This document shows, piece by piece, positions 1 through 9,083 of a stretch of 64,000 nt of DNA; the stretch's first letter is position 1; every line of letters starts with the position of its first letter. This stretch comes from CAWUKT01 sp964352215 (GTDB lineage: Bacteria; Bacteroidota; Bacteroidia; J057; JADKCL01), in the NCBI GenBank assembly GCA_964352215.1, contig CAYGRE010000004.1, positions 97,705 through 161,704 on the forward strand, written 5' to 3'. The translations under genes and the position numbers were made by a program. The notes below the pieces were generated by a model, which was given only the letters and a program-made list of their open reading frames with translations, did no database searches and was not told the origin of the DNA.

Positions 1-781
1 AATTTCCACGGAGGGCGAGAATGACATCACCGTTACTGGTTTCAGTCATTTGCGGATGTGCCCCATTGTTGTAGAAGTAGGTACGATGCGAAGTCAGATT
101 GCCAAGGGAGTCCAGTTTACCGATCCATGCTCCTGATTGCGTGCCACCACTGTTCAGGTAACTTCCGGCAACCAGAACATCTCCATTGGAATTGCTTATA
201 ATTTCCTCCCCCAGGAGGGTGCGGTTGGTAAGACCTATCCTTCTAAACCACTGCATATTACCGTTGAGATCAAAGAGAGCGACCCCGGCATTGGTACTGG
301 TGGCGATGGCAGTAAGTGCGATGTAACCAGTAGGTAAATAGGCGATCCCTCCCAGAACAGCGTCGGAGAAGCCACCGACCCTCCGGGTCCATAGCGGTGT
401 TCCTGAACTGCTGAGACGGGACAGGGTGGCAGATTGTTCTGCGCCCCGGTACATCCAAATGATACTGCTGTCCGGCAACTCGAGACAGGCAATGCCTTCG
501 CCATCGTAGGTTCCGGTGTAGACCTGTGGCTTAAAGGATTTCGACCACTCCACTTGCCCCTGGTCATCGAGCTTTGCCAATAAGGGACGCGAAAAATTAC
601 CGGACAGTGAGTCTTTGTAACCAGTGATCAAGGCACCTCCATCCTGACATGCCGCGACATCGAAAATCTTAGCGAATTGGGGATCCGCAGGCCGTAGTCG
701 AAATTGGTTTTGAGCGAATGATTGGGCCATCGGGATGGAGATCAACGCCCAAAAGAGTAGTAAAGATCCTGATAACTTCAT
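1..781 (-). CDS. Secreted propeller-like protein, 3'-truncated by the window edge
   Basis: Reading the minus strand from an ATG at 779-781 gives an uninterrupted frame of 260 codons that runs off the left edge. The N-terminus is a signal peptide (MKLSGSLLLFWALISIPMAQ, then SFAQ). The rest is built of repeated strand-turn units such as GGALITGYKD, LLAKLDDQGQVEWSK and VALFDLNGNMQWFRR, typical of secreted PQQ-like or delta-60 propellers in Bacteroidota. It resembles the protein at 47434-48999, which ends in a T9SS sorting domain, so this one probably does too, but its C-terminus lies outside the window. The exact function is unknown. Nothing recognisable lies in the 190 bp between this start and the kinase gene that ends at 972. 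Confidence 0.8.
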   Translation of the reverse strand, partial: MKLSGSLLLFWALISIPMAQSFAQNQFRLRPADPQFAKIFDVAACQDGGALITGYKDSLSGNFSRPLLAKLDDQGQVEWSKSFKPQVYTGTYDGEGIACLELPDSSIIWMYRGAEQSATLSRLSSSGTPLWTRRVGGFSDAVLGGIAYLPTGYIALTAIATSTNAGVALFDLNGNMQWFRRIGLTNRTLLGEEIISNSNGDVLVAGSYLNSGGTQSGAWIGKLDSLGNLTSHRTYFYNNGAHPQMTETSNGDVILALRGN

Positions 782-971
782 TGTCACCTAATGATGGTTG
801 GTATAATAGATGAATCTCGTCCCGGGAAAGGTTTTTTAAAATAGCATCGCTGTCAACGCGATGCTTACAACTGCTGGTGCGTCAATTTTTTGGACAGGCG
901 CGTTTTTGGACAGACGTGTACCAGGAAAGGTATTTAATAGAGAAGGCGCGTTAAATTCACATGGCTTTCCG

Positions 972-3884
972 TTATTCTACAATTGGAAGAATCACAGTCA
1001 CCCGAGTCCCCAATGCGGAACCATTCTCAGATTTCAGGTCCTCGATTTCCAGTGCCGCATGCTCGGTATCGAAGCTACTGCGGAGCAATTCCAGGCGCTC
1101 AGAGATCATTTTGGTTGCGAGGGATTCGTGGTCATCCTGCCGGGCGGAGGCTATCCTGCCGATTCCATTGTCCTCGATGACGCATCGAACAGCTTCCTTT
1201 TCCTGGTGGAAATGAATGCTTAACCTTCCTGGGCGGTCTGAAGGGATTATGCCATGCCAAATTGCATTCTCCACGAAGGGCTGCAGCAACATGCTGGGGA
1301 TCAGAACCCCGCTGTTTGAAGCTTCCCCATGAGCCACTATCTCGGTCTCAAACCCATGGTCAAGCCTGAGCAATTCGAGTTCAAGGTAGTTTTGAATGAA
1401 ATCGATCTCTTCCGCAAGGGTGATAAACTTCTGCCGGGAATTCTGTAAAATGAGTCGAATGAGCCGCCCAAACCGGGAGAGATAATCCAAGGCTTTCTTT
1501 TCCTCTTTCCCCAGGATCATGCTCTGGATGGCATTCATGGAGTTGAAGATGAAGTGAGGATTCATCTGCGCCTGCAATGCTTTATGCTCTGCCTCTATGA
1601 GTGCAAGGCGCAGGTCGGCCCTTCGCCGAAGCACGCGCAATCTTAACACAAAGCCCGTCCACAAAAGGCCGGCAAGGATCAACAATAAAAGAAATCCGAA
1701 CCACCATGTCTGCCAAAAGGGACGCGCGATCCTGAAATCAAGGGTGGCAGTTCCAGATGACCAGGCACCACCGTTCACCCTGGCGCTAACCTCAAAATGA
1801 TAGTCACCGGGCTGAAGTGCCTCGTAGGTAACATTCCGTGTTGTCCCCTGCTTCCATACTGAATCATAGCCGCCCAGGCGGTAACGGTATTCCGGATGCG
1901 AGCCGCTGAGGTAGCTTGGAGCCAGAAAGTCAATCCGCAACTCTTTCTGCCCATAAGGGAAGAAATGTGTTTGCTCCTCCCCGAGATCGAATTGTTCCTC
2001 CCCATCCCTCAGCCCCGTGATCTGGATGCGTGGGGCCGGTAGCGTGTCAATGACATCTTCGGGATCAAAGTAAAGGAGCCCTTTTCCGGTTGCGAGAACG
2101 ACCTTGTCCTGCAAGATCAACAGGTCGTTGATCTCGTTGGAGGGAAGCCCTTGCTGCTGAGTGTAGCCATTGATCCGAAAGTCGCGATCCTGTTCTTTTG
2201 AAGGGGTAATCCGGTTGAGACCCGCGGTGGTCGCGGCCCATATATTTCCCTCCTCATCGGTGGCCAACGATTGTACAATCTCACTCATGAGGCCATCCGA
2301 CATCTGGATGGAGCGTAGAGAATCACCTCGGATCCAGATGACACCAAGGCCATTACTCCCCAACCATATATCGTCCCGGTCATCGACAAGGACATCGGTA
2401 ACGCGGAGTTGGGAGAATCTGTGGTCGGGGAAAAGTTGGGTGACTTTCCCGTCGCGGTAGGCCGCCAATCCTGTCTTTGTACCCAGCAACAGCCCATGTT
2501 CAGGATGCTGCGCAAAAGCGTAAGTTCGTCGTTTCCAGATCTCGGCCTTGTCCAGGGTATCGACTTTGCCGGTTGCCAAATCGATCTTATGGCCGAAACC
2601 AGTAAGCAGGGTACGCTGGTCCAGCATGGTGAGCGATTTGCCGAGATTACCCACCACACGTGCTTTACCATCCTTCAAAACAAATCCCTTGTCCCCTGAG
2701 GCTCCCCATATTCCCCCCGCTCCATCTGAAATCAGATCGTAAATGATACTGCTTCGGTTCAGGGGCAAGGAGATGTGTTTCAATTTACCATCACGGTAAT
2801 GCGTGATCTCGTTTCGATCATAAGCGATCCACAAACCGCCTGCAGTATCAGCCGTCACCCGAACCACCCGGTCTTCCAGCAGTCCCTTGGACCGGTCCAG
2901 CACGGGAAGCGCATTTACCGGTGCCTGGAAAATACCCTCGGAAAGTGTGGTCAGCCACATACTGCCTTCACGGTCCCGCGAAATCGAGGATACGGCTTTT
3001 CCATTCAGCAATGACCTCTGCAGGTTCCAATGATCTCCATTACGCTCTGCCAGATAGGCCCCGGTGGTACCCCCAAGGTAGATTTGGTCGAGATCCGGAG
3101 ATGTCATCAGCGCGTTGAAGAGCGGACGAATGCTGTCCAGGCCTTCGATTTCCAGTTCCCGAAGTTGACCATCGAATGCAAAGATCGCAGCTCCAGCAGT
3201 AAAACGAATTTTTCCATCTGCTCCTTTTTCATAGCCAGAGAAATACCTCGTCCCTCCTTCACGCTCAAAACGGTGGAGTTTGTCGCGGCTGTGGTTGTAA
3301 AAGGAATAGCATACTATTGTATTGTCGATGCGACTCTGCCCTGCCCCCCAGAAATCTCCATTTTCATCCTCCCAGAAAAACTGTGGGGAGAACAGCCCCC
3401 AATCTTCTTTGCTGTCAAATTTCGTCACTTCCATGGAAGGGGAGATCTTCAAGACCTCACTTTGGATGCTGCTGATCCATAAGTTTCCATCACTGTCCTC
3501 AAAGAATGCAGAAGGAGAACTCTGAAGGTAAATCCCGGCCAGGGCAGGATTGTTCCTCGAATTATAGATCTTCCCTTTGTCAAAATAGCAGAGCCTCCCG
3601 TTAAGACACAGGAACCAAATTCTCCCCTGCCGATCCTCCTTGATTTTCAAGACTTCGCTATCCTCAAGACCGTCAACTACATAGAAGTTTTGAAAGTCGT
3701 ATCCATCGAAACGGCTGACCCCGGAATTGGTAGCAATCCAAAGCTGATCCTTGCTGTCCTGAAGGACATCGTAGGTCATCATGCCAGCAAGCCCATCATT
3801 GGTGCTGAAGTTGCGTAGGAATAACTGCGCCTCTACGGGTTCAAAGCAACAGGCAAGAATGATCATGAGGAGTAGGCGTGCCAT
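972..3884 (-). CDS. Reg_prop/Y_Y_Y sensor histidine kinase, LytS/YehU type
   Basis: 970 residues. A signal peptide (MARLLLMIILACC) is followed by a large periplasmic two-component-regulator propeller (about residues 20-650, repeats such as DLWIATNSGVSRFDG and GNIWAATTAGLNRI). A Y_Y_Y domain (YRYRLGGYDSVW), one membrane helix near residues 725-747 and a His_kinase domain follow. The phosphoacceptor is His777 in MNPHFIFNSMNAIQSM, and the ATP N-box is QPFVENAIWHG. There is no receiver or DNA-binding domain, so the partner must be the LytTR regulator encoded just upstream. The two genes overlap by one base (TGATG), which implies coupled translation. The ligand is unknown. By position it may control the divergent receptor/RiPP locus starting at 4933, but that is inference. 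Confidence 0.93.
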   Translation of the reverse strand: MARLLLMIILACCFEPVEAQLFLRNFSTNDGLAGMMTYDVLQDSKDQLWIATNSGVSRFDGYDFQNFYVVDGLEDSEVLKIKEDRQGRIWFLCLNGRLCYFDKGKIYNSRNNPALAGIYLQSSPSAFFEDSDGNLWISSIQSEVLKISPSMEVTKFDSKEDWGLFSPQFFWEDENGDFWGAGQSRIDNTIVCYSFYNHSRDKLHRFEREGGTRYFSGYEKGADGKIRFTAGAAIFAFDGQLRELEIEGLDSIRPLFNALMTSPDLDQIYLGGTTGAYLAERNGDHWNLQRSLLNGKAVSSISRDREGSMWLTTLSEGIFQAPVNALPVLDRSKGLLEDRVVRVTADTAGGLWIAYDRNEITHYRDGKLKHISLPLNRSSIIYDLISDGAGGIWGASGDKGFVLKDGKARVVGNLGKSLTMLDQRTLLTGFGHKIDLATGKVDTLDKAEIWKRRTYAFAQHPEHGLLLGTKTGLAAYRDGKVTQLFPDHRFSQLRVTDVLVDDRDDIWLGSNGLGVIWIRGDSLRSIQMSDGLMSEIVQSLATDEEGNIWAATTAGLNRITPSKEQDRDFRINGYTQQQGLPSNEINDLLILQDKVVLATGKGLLYFDPEDVIDTLPAPRIQITGLRDGEEQFDLGEEQTHFFPYGQKELRIDFLAPSYLSGSHPEYRYRLGGYDSVWKQGTTRNVTYEALQPGDYHFEVSARVNGGAWSSGTATLDFRIARPFWQTWWFGFLLLLILAGLLWTGFVLRLRVLRRRADLRLALIEAEHKALQAQMNPHFIFNSMNAIQSMILGKEEKKALDYLSRFGRLIRLILQNSRQKFITLAEEIDFIQNYLELELLRLDHGFETEIVAHGEASNSGVLIPSMLLQPFVENAIWHGIIPSDRPGRLSIHFHQEKEAVRCVIEDNGIGRIASARQDDHESLATKMISERLELLRSSFDTEHAALEIEDLKSENGSALGTRVTVILPIVE

Positions 3885-4633
3885 CAGGACCGATTGAACA
3901 GTTGCATGAACTCCTGTTTCCGACGATAGGCAAGGGAAATCTCCTTTCCGTCTGACATCGTGATCGTCCCCCCTCGTCCACCTGTATAGGCTTCGACTTC
4001 CTGGAGGTTGATCAGGAAAGATGCGTGGGCCCGGAAAAACCCCATTGGGTCCAGGGCTTCTGCGTATTCTCCGATCGACTTGCTCACCAGCAATGGGGGG
4101 TGGGAACGAAAATGGAAGGTGGTATAGCTGCCATCGGCTTCGAGGTAAAGGATATCGGGGACATCTCGAACGACAAAGCCTTTGAAGGTGGGTAGAATGA
4201 TGCGGGAATTTCCTCCGGGAATCTGGTTCCCAAGCAAAACATCCATCCGCTGATCTCTCTCATGGTCTTGCTTCCCCAGCTGGACTTCGACCTTGGCGAT
4301 GGCTTCCCTCAATTCATCGATGTTGATGGGCTTTAGCAGGTAATCGATCGCAGCCACCTTGATGGCCTTCAAAGCATATTGATCGTAGGCAGTGGTAAAT
4401 ATTACCTGGAACTCCCGTGCCTCGATGGATTTCAGCAATTCAAATCCTGTCTGGCGCCTGAGCCGCACGTCCAGGAAGAGCAAGTCGGGCTTGGTCTCCT
4501 TGAGCACGGCGATGCCTGTTTCCACCGAGTCCGCCTCAGCAACGATGATCAGGCCGTCGCAATAACCTTCGATCAGCCCGCGCAGGGAATTCCGCGCAGT
4601 AGATTCATCGTCTATGATTACTGCCCTTATCAT
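3884..4633 (-). CDS. LytTR-family response regulator
   Basis: 249 residues. The receiver domain spans about 1-120, with Asp8/Asp9, phosphoacceptor Asp55 in LFLDVRL, the TT pair near 80-81 and Lys101 in LLKPI. A LytTR DNA-binding domain follows at about 145-245 (FVVRDVPDILYLEADGSYTT, then FFRAHASFLINL). This is the LytR/AlgR architecture, which binds pairs of short direct repeats. It is the first gene of a two-gene operon with the LytS-like kinase. It is transcribed away from the TonB receptor at 4933, whose upstream region carries a direct repeat that loosely fits a LytTR site. That makes autoregulation or control of the receptor/RiPP genes plausible but unproven. Confidence 0.93.
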   Translation of the reverse strand: MIRAVIIDDESTARNSLRGLIEGYCDGLIIVAEADSVETGIAVLKETKPDLLFLDVRLRRQTGFELLKSIEAREFQVIFTTAYDQYALKAIKVAAIDYLLKPINIDELREAIAKVEVQLGKQDHERDQRMDVLLGNQIPGGNSRIILPTFKGFVVRDVPDILYLEADGSYTTFHFRSHPPLLVSKSIGEYAEALDPMGFFRAHASFLINLQEVEAYTGGRGGTITMSDGKEISLAYRRKQEFMQLFNRS

Positions 4634-4869
4634 TTGAGGAATATCCGAAAATTATGGTTGCGAGGAAATATTGTTAGACGGAAGGTGCCACCTGTGGCTT
4701 TCAAACCAGTTTAAGTCCCAACGAAATTTTATGAAGCCGTAATCCTTGTGATTCCTGCCTGGCGAGGCGCATGGGGATATTTTTATTTAAACTCATTCCA
4801 AATATCCCTTAAAGGTCAATAAAAATTGGCCAACCCATTTGCAGGTTTCAGTTTTTTGCTAAATTCGGT

Positions 4870-4904
4870 AATAGTTAGTCACCAAATAATCATCAATAGT
4901 TAGT
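4870..4904. promoter_or_regulatory. Paired AATAGTTAGT direct repeat upstream of the TonB receptor
   Basis: AATAGTTAGT occurs at 4870-4879 and again at 4895-4904, 25 bp start to start, within 65 bp of the receptor start codon. The core ATAGTTAGT differs at one position from the general LytTR half-site [TA][AC][CA]GTTN[AG][TG]. A related GTTAGA lies near 4670, on the side of the divergent LytTR gene. The 25-bp spacing is longer than the 21-22 bp usual for LytTR dimers, so this is only a candidate operator. The rest of the 299-bp divergent region (4634-4932) shows no gene. Confidence 0.35.
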
Positions 4905-4932
4905 AATAAGCTACCTACTTCGCTCAATAATT

Positions 4933-7323
4933 ATGGTCATTCGTATATTTGTACTAGGGCTTGCTCTATGCCTGTATCAAATAGCTAGACCTCAATCGAT
5001 AACCGGCACCTTTGTCGATTCGAGTTCTACGCCTATTGAGTTTCTGAAAGTGATTGCCTCTGCCGACAACGGCATTGTTGCAGGAGCATTCACTGACTCA
5101 ACTGGTAGCTTTTCCCTTCAATTGGACATGGGAAAAATGTACAACATCATTGTAACTACATTAAGTAATGACACGGTTTACACAAACCCCGGCATTTCCC
5201 TCGTGGCCGAAACCGATTTAGGTACCATAAAACTCAACTTAAATGATTACCAAACAGATGATGTAGTCATCACCGCCCGGAAAAAGTTAATCATCCGTAA
5301 AGTAGATCGCCTCATATTCAATGTAGAGTATTCTATCACGAGTACAGGTGGTACAGCCCTGGATGCGTTGAAAATCACCCCTGGAATACGTGTACGGGAG
5401 AAAAGCATTGAAATGATCGGGAGAAGTTCGGTATTGATGTACATGGATGGACGCCCATTGAAAATGGCGGGAGAAGATCTCTTTAACTTTCTGATGTCTA
5501 TCCCTGCTTCAGATATCAAGCGGATCGAAGTCATTAGTAATCCTCCAGCCAACTATGAGGCACAGGGTAACAGCGGTGTGGTGGATATCATCCTGAAATC
5601 TTCGAAAAATAAAGGCTTGTTTGGTTCTGTACGTGCAAGTGGGGTTCAGGCTTTCTATCCGGGCGGCTCAGTTGGTGGATCATTTAACTATTCGACGGAA
5701 AAAATTCTATGCTATGGTGGCATCAACGTGGGAGATGGAAATATTGCGCCTCGTGGAAGAAGAGAAATCATCTATCCCAACCAGGAATGGATAGAAACGA
5801 TGTGGTCGAAAACGGGCCAATCTTTCCTCAATGGTCGTTTGGGCATGGATATTGTCCCAACCGAAAGGTCCCGGTTTGGTTTCCGCTATTGGGGTGGCAA
5901 TAAGGAACCCAGGATATTTGAACGATTGGGAACCAGCATCACCTCTTTAGATGATGGCCAGTTAGATTCAACTCTCTCGACAAACTCATCTGTCTTAAGT
6001 GAGGTCAACGACCACTATATCAATGGTTATTATCAATTGGACCTGGATAGCAATGACAAACAGGTGGTTCTCAATGTTGACTACTTTAACTTCAAAAATA
6101 TTTCTTCTCAGACGTTTACCACGCTGACCAATGGGAGTCTCTCTCCCAACAATAACCTTTACAGCTACAACAACGGAGTGGATCAGGATATTCAGTCTGC
6201 TTCGGCCAGTTTGGATTTCGATCTTCCCATGGAGGTCTTCGATCTAAAAACGGGCGCAAAGGTCTCTTTTATCCAAAACAATAGTTCGATTGAATCCTTT
6301 AATCTTTCCAATGGCAACCCCGAACCCGACCCTAATCAAACCTCTTCATTTGACTATACTGAGAATACCCAGGCTTTGTATGCCAGTGGGTCCAAGAGTT
6401 TGGGAGATGTGGAATTTCAAATCGGTTTACGGGGGGAATACACCCAAACAGAGGGATTTTCAGAGACGACCTCTACCCTGACGAAAAATGACTATTTCCA
6501 GCTGTTTCCCACGGCCTACTTTTCTTATGCCCCCAATGACACCCACTACTTTGATATAAAATATGGGCGTCGCATCGACCGCCCCGCCTACTGGAGGCTC
6601 AATCCATTCCGCAGATTCAACAGCATTTATTCCTATACTGAAGGGAATCCTTTTCTTCAGCCAGCCTTCTATGGCAACCTGGAAACCTCCTACACCTATA
6701 TGGACGCCTTGACGATTGGGCTGTTTTATTCCCGTGGAGCACAAGGCTTTAATGAGATCACCTTGGTGGAGGCACAAAGCCCCCTTCAGGTTACAACGCA
6801 ACAAAATTTCCTCACCACCCACTCCATGGGAGGCTCGGTATCCTATTATTTTTCAGTCGGCTCATTTTGGGAATCCTCTAATGATGTCTCCGTCTACTAC
6901 AATCAATCCATTTCGGACAACCCCTCTACCGTCTCCCAGGTTGATGGCTTCACTGCATACGCATCCACGACCAACTCCTTCGTGTTCAACGAAGCCAGTA
7001 CCTTTACCGGTGAATTGAGTTTTTATTATCAGTTTCCCGAAGTGGATGGAATTGACCTATTCGAAAGTTACTACGGACTTTCAATGGGGTTGAGGTGGAA
7101 ACTATTTGACAAAAAGCTCAACGTATCCTGCCAGATGGTAGATATGCTTGGCTCTCAGGAATATACGTTTAACAATACGATCAACGGAGTGAGTCAGACC
7201 AGTACCCGATACTGGGATACCCGTCAACTGGTCGTAGGATTAAGCTACAGCTTTGGGAAATCTGGAAACCTTTCACCGAAAAACAGCTCCAGCAACAACG
7301 AAGAAAAGAACAGGCTCAACTGA
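4933..7323 (+). CDS. TonB-dependent outer-membrane beta-barrel receptor (OMP_b-brl_3 family)
   Basis: 796 residues. A short signal region (MVIRIFVLGLALCLYQIARP) is followed by a carboxypeptidase-regulatory-like domain (SITGTFVDSSSTPIEFLKV, GAFTDSTGSFSL). Next come a plug-like domain (about 115-225, including SIEMIGRSSVLMYMDGRP and IEVISNPPANYEAQGNSGVV) and a C-terminal beta-barrel rich in aromatic strands. The Y-D-R-P box (KYGRRIDRPAYW) is typical of this receptor family. No SusD partner is encoded nearby. It sits 93 bp before the RiPP precursor on the same strand, so it may import, export or give self-protection against the peptide product. That role is inferred from position only. The family assignment itself is solid. 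Confidence 0.9.
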   Translation: MVIRIFVLGLALCLYQIARPQSITGTFVDSSSTPIEFLKVIASADNGIVAGAFTDSTGSFSLQLDMGKMYNIIVTTLSNDTVYTNPGISLVAETDLGTIKLNLNDYQTDDVVITARKKLIIRKVDRLIFNVEYSITSTGGTALDALKITPGIRVREKSIEMIGRSSVLMYMDGRPLKMAGEDLFNFLMSIPASDIKRIEVISNPPANYEAQGNSGVVDIILKSSKNKGLFGSVRASGVQAFYPGGSVGGSFNYSTEKILCYGGINVGDGNIAPRGRREIIYPNQEWIETMWSKTGQSFLNGRLGMDIVPTERSRFGFRYWGGNKEPRIFERLGTSITSLDDGQLDSTLSTNSSVLSEVNDHYINGYYQLDLDSNDKQVVLNVDYFNFKNISSQTFTTLTNGSLSPNNNLYSYNNGVDQDIQSASASLDFDLPMEVFDLKTGAKVSFIQNNSSIESFNLSNGNPEPDPNQTSSFDYTENTQALYASGSKSLGDVEFQIGLRGEYTQTEGFSETTSTLTKNDYFQLFPTAYFSYAPNDTHYFDIKYGRRIDRPAYWRLNPFRRFNSIYSYTEGNPFLQPAFYGNLETSYTYMDALTIGLFYSRGAQGFNEITLVEAQSPLQVTTQQNFLTTHSMGGSVSYYFSVGSFWESSNDVSVYYNQSISDNPSTVSQVDGFTAYASTTNSFVFNEASTFTGELSFYYQFPEVDGIDLFESYYGLSMGLRWKLFDKKLNVSCQMVDMLGSQEYTFNNTINGVSQTSTRYWDTRQLVVGLSYSFGKSGNLSPKNSSSNNEEKNRLN

Positions 7324-7416
7324 TATTTGGTAGAGCACTTAAGATTTGGCCAACGTTCGATATAAGACCTAAAAACGCAAAACTATTGGTTCATCACTAT
7401 TTTAATTAACACTATC

Positions 7417-7590
7417 ATGAAAAGCAAGAATTTGAAAAACGCATTGAGAATGTTCAATGAAATCCAAGAAGCAACTTCCAACTTTGAAGTATTGAACCCA
7501 GAGCAATCTGGTGCCATCAAAGGTGGACTGGCCGCATGCCCATGTAAGCGCGGTGCTCTTACTTGCAGCCAAACCTATACTTCCAAGTAA
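7417..7590 (+). CDS. RiPP precursor peptide with double-glycine leader
   Basis: 57-codon frame from ATG 7417 to TAA 7588-7590. The leader is charged and helical (NLKNALRMFNEIQEA) and ends LNPEQSGAIKGG, the hallmark GG motif cut by C39 peptidase ABC exporters. The predicted 20-residue core is LAACPCKRGALTCSQTYTSK, with three cysteines (CPC then C). Immediately downstream come a hairpin, a radical SAM/SPASM enzyme, and further on a C39 ABC transporter, which together support a modified, exported peptide. Cysteine thioethers (sactipeptide or ranthipeptide type) are a reasonable guess for the modification, but the core matches no class I can name. The gene was chosen by leader, context and stop position. 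There is no Shine-Dalgarno sequence, as expected in Bacteroidota. Confidence 0.88.
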   Translation: MKSKNLKNALRMFNEIQEATSNFEVLNPEQSGAIKGGLAACPCKRGALTCSQTYTSK

Positions 7591-7607
7591 AGAAGGTTTT
7601 GTCAAAT

Positions 7608-7640
7608 GGCGGGCGAAAATTCGCCCGCCCTATTTTCTTG
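7608..7640 (+). terminator. Perfect hairpin between precursor and maturase genes (attenuator-like)
   Basis: GGCGGGCGAA at 7608-7617 pairs perfectly with TTCGCCCGCC at 7620-7629. A T-rich tract (CTATTTTCTT) follows. It lies 18 bases after the precursor stop and 72 bases before the radical SAM start. Partial termination here would give much more precursor than enzyme transcript, a common design in RiPP operons. There is no separate obvious promoter for the radical SAM gene. Confidence 0.75.
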
Positions 7641-7701
7641 CTCAGTTTCACATTTCTTCCTCATTTGTCGAGAACCCGGTATTCTTCACAACCCATAACT
7701 C

Positions 7702-9078
7702 ATGAAATATAAATTCTCCTATTACACCATCCCTTCAGGTATTCTGGATGAATCTGCCGCCATGCCCCAGCGCATTGTCTTTTCTTCACGAAGTGGTATA
7801 TCTATGCTCTTGAATGAAGATATCTTCACAGACTTGAAGAACAACGAATTTGGCAATGTCCCCTCTGAGCTTTTGGACATTCTTTTCCGGCATGAATTCA
7901 TTGTTCCCGAACGTGAGAATGAATTTGCGAAGATCATGTTACAGAACCGGGAAGATGTTAAAGACAATAAAGCTTTGTCCACGACGATTCAACCCACCGC
8001 AAATTGCCAACTGGGGTGTCACTATTGTGGTCAGATTCACCGGAAAGAAAACATGAGCGATGATCTTTCAACAAAGATTGTCAAGAGAATCCGGAACAAA
8101 ATGGAGTCCGGCAAATTCGAATTGCTTGATGTGACCTGGTATGGTGGGGAGCCGTTGCTCGGATACAATCAGATCAAGGAAATGACCCGGGAGTTCCACC
8201 AAATCTGTAAAGATACCGGGACGGATTACAGTGGATTCATGATCACCAATGGTTTGAGCCTGAAGCCTGAAGTCTTTAAAGAATTGTATCTGAAAAACGA
8301 TGTTTTCAAATTCCAGATTACCATTGACGGAATGAAGCGCTTTCACGATACCCGCAGGATTACCAAGAAGGGAGGAAATGCAACCTTTGATATCATCATG
8401 AAGAATATTCTGGATATCACCAACCTGCCGGAGTATCAAACGCATCGGGAACGTCCAATTTTGATCCGTATGAATATCGACCAGACCAACCAGGATTACA
8501 TTCCTGAATTTCTGGACTACTTGGCTGATTTGGGGCTCGCAGATAAAATTGGACTCTCATTTGCTCCCGTTATCAACTGGGGAGACCTGGATTTCGGAAC
8601 CAAAGATGGCCTGACCAAAGAAAAATATGCAGAGAAGGAAATCGATTGGTTCATCTACGCCATGCAGAAAGGATTCAATATCACAGAACTGCTGCCAGAG
8701 CGAGCTTATCAGCCCTGTATGGTAGTCGATGAAAATGCTGAAGTTTACGACACCGATGGCAATGTTTTCCCCTGTTATGAATTCTCTTATACCCCGGTCT
8801 ACCAAACAGAGGAGTTCATCATCGCCAACTTGAATGATCCCGAGCCTAAGTTCAATCAAAACGTCACGACCCGGGATTGGTTTGATAAACTAGAGGAAGG
8901 GAACATCTCAACTTGTAAAACCTGCACCCTCCTGCCTTCCTGCGGTGGAGGATGCGTCAAAAAATGGTATGCCGATGACCCTGAGCCAGCCTGTCCATCA
9001 TTCAAGTTCAACATGGAAGACCGGCTCATTCTGGAATACCTGATGAAAAACAAGCCTGAATTAATCACTGAAGCCTAA
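7702..9078 (+). CDS. Radical SAM/SPASM peptide maturase
   Basis: 458 residues. The N-terminal about 95 residues form a separate region, possibly a precursor-recognition domain. The radical SAM cluster is Cys102-x3-Cys106-x2-Cys109 (CQLGCHYC), with the GGEP-type motif WYGGEPLLGY at about 146-155. A complete SPASM set follows: Cys339, Gly353-x4-Cys358, Cys405-x2-Cys408-x5-Cys414-x3-Cys418 and Cys431, which binds auxiliary iron-sulfur clusters. Such enzymes make thioether, C-C or C-O crosslinks in peptide precursors in the cytoplasm. The precursor just upstream is the obvious substrate. An anaerobic sulfatase maturase is less likely because no sulfatase gene is near. The next gene starts 5 bases after its stop. 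Confidence 0.93.
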   Translation: MKYKFSYYTIPSGILDESAAMPQRIVFSSRSGISMLLNEDIFTDLKNNEFGNVPSELLDILFRHEFIVPERENEFAKIMLQNREDVKDNKALSTTIQPTANCQLGCHYCGQIHRKENMSDDLSTKIVKRIRNKMESGKFELLDVTWYGGEPLLGYNQIKEMTREFHQICKDTGTDYSGFMITNGLSLKPEVFKELYLKNDVFKFQITIDGMKRFHDTRRITKKGGNATFDIIMKNILDITNLPEYQTHRERPILIRMNIDQTNQDYIPEFLDYLADLGLADKIGLSFAPVINWGDLDFGTKDGLTKEKYAEKEIDWFIYAMQKGFNITELLPERAYQPCMVVDENAEVYDTDGNVFPCYEFSYTPVYQTEEFIIANLNDPEPKFNQNVTTRDWFDKLEEGNISTCKTCTLLPSCGGGCVKKWYADDPEPACPSFKFNMEDRLILEYLMKNKPELITEA

Positions 9079-9083
9079 AGAAT

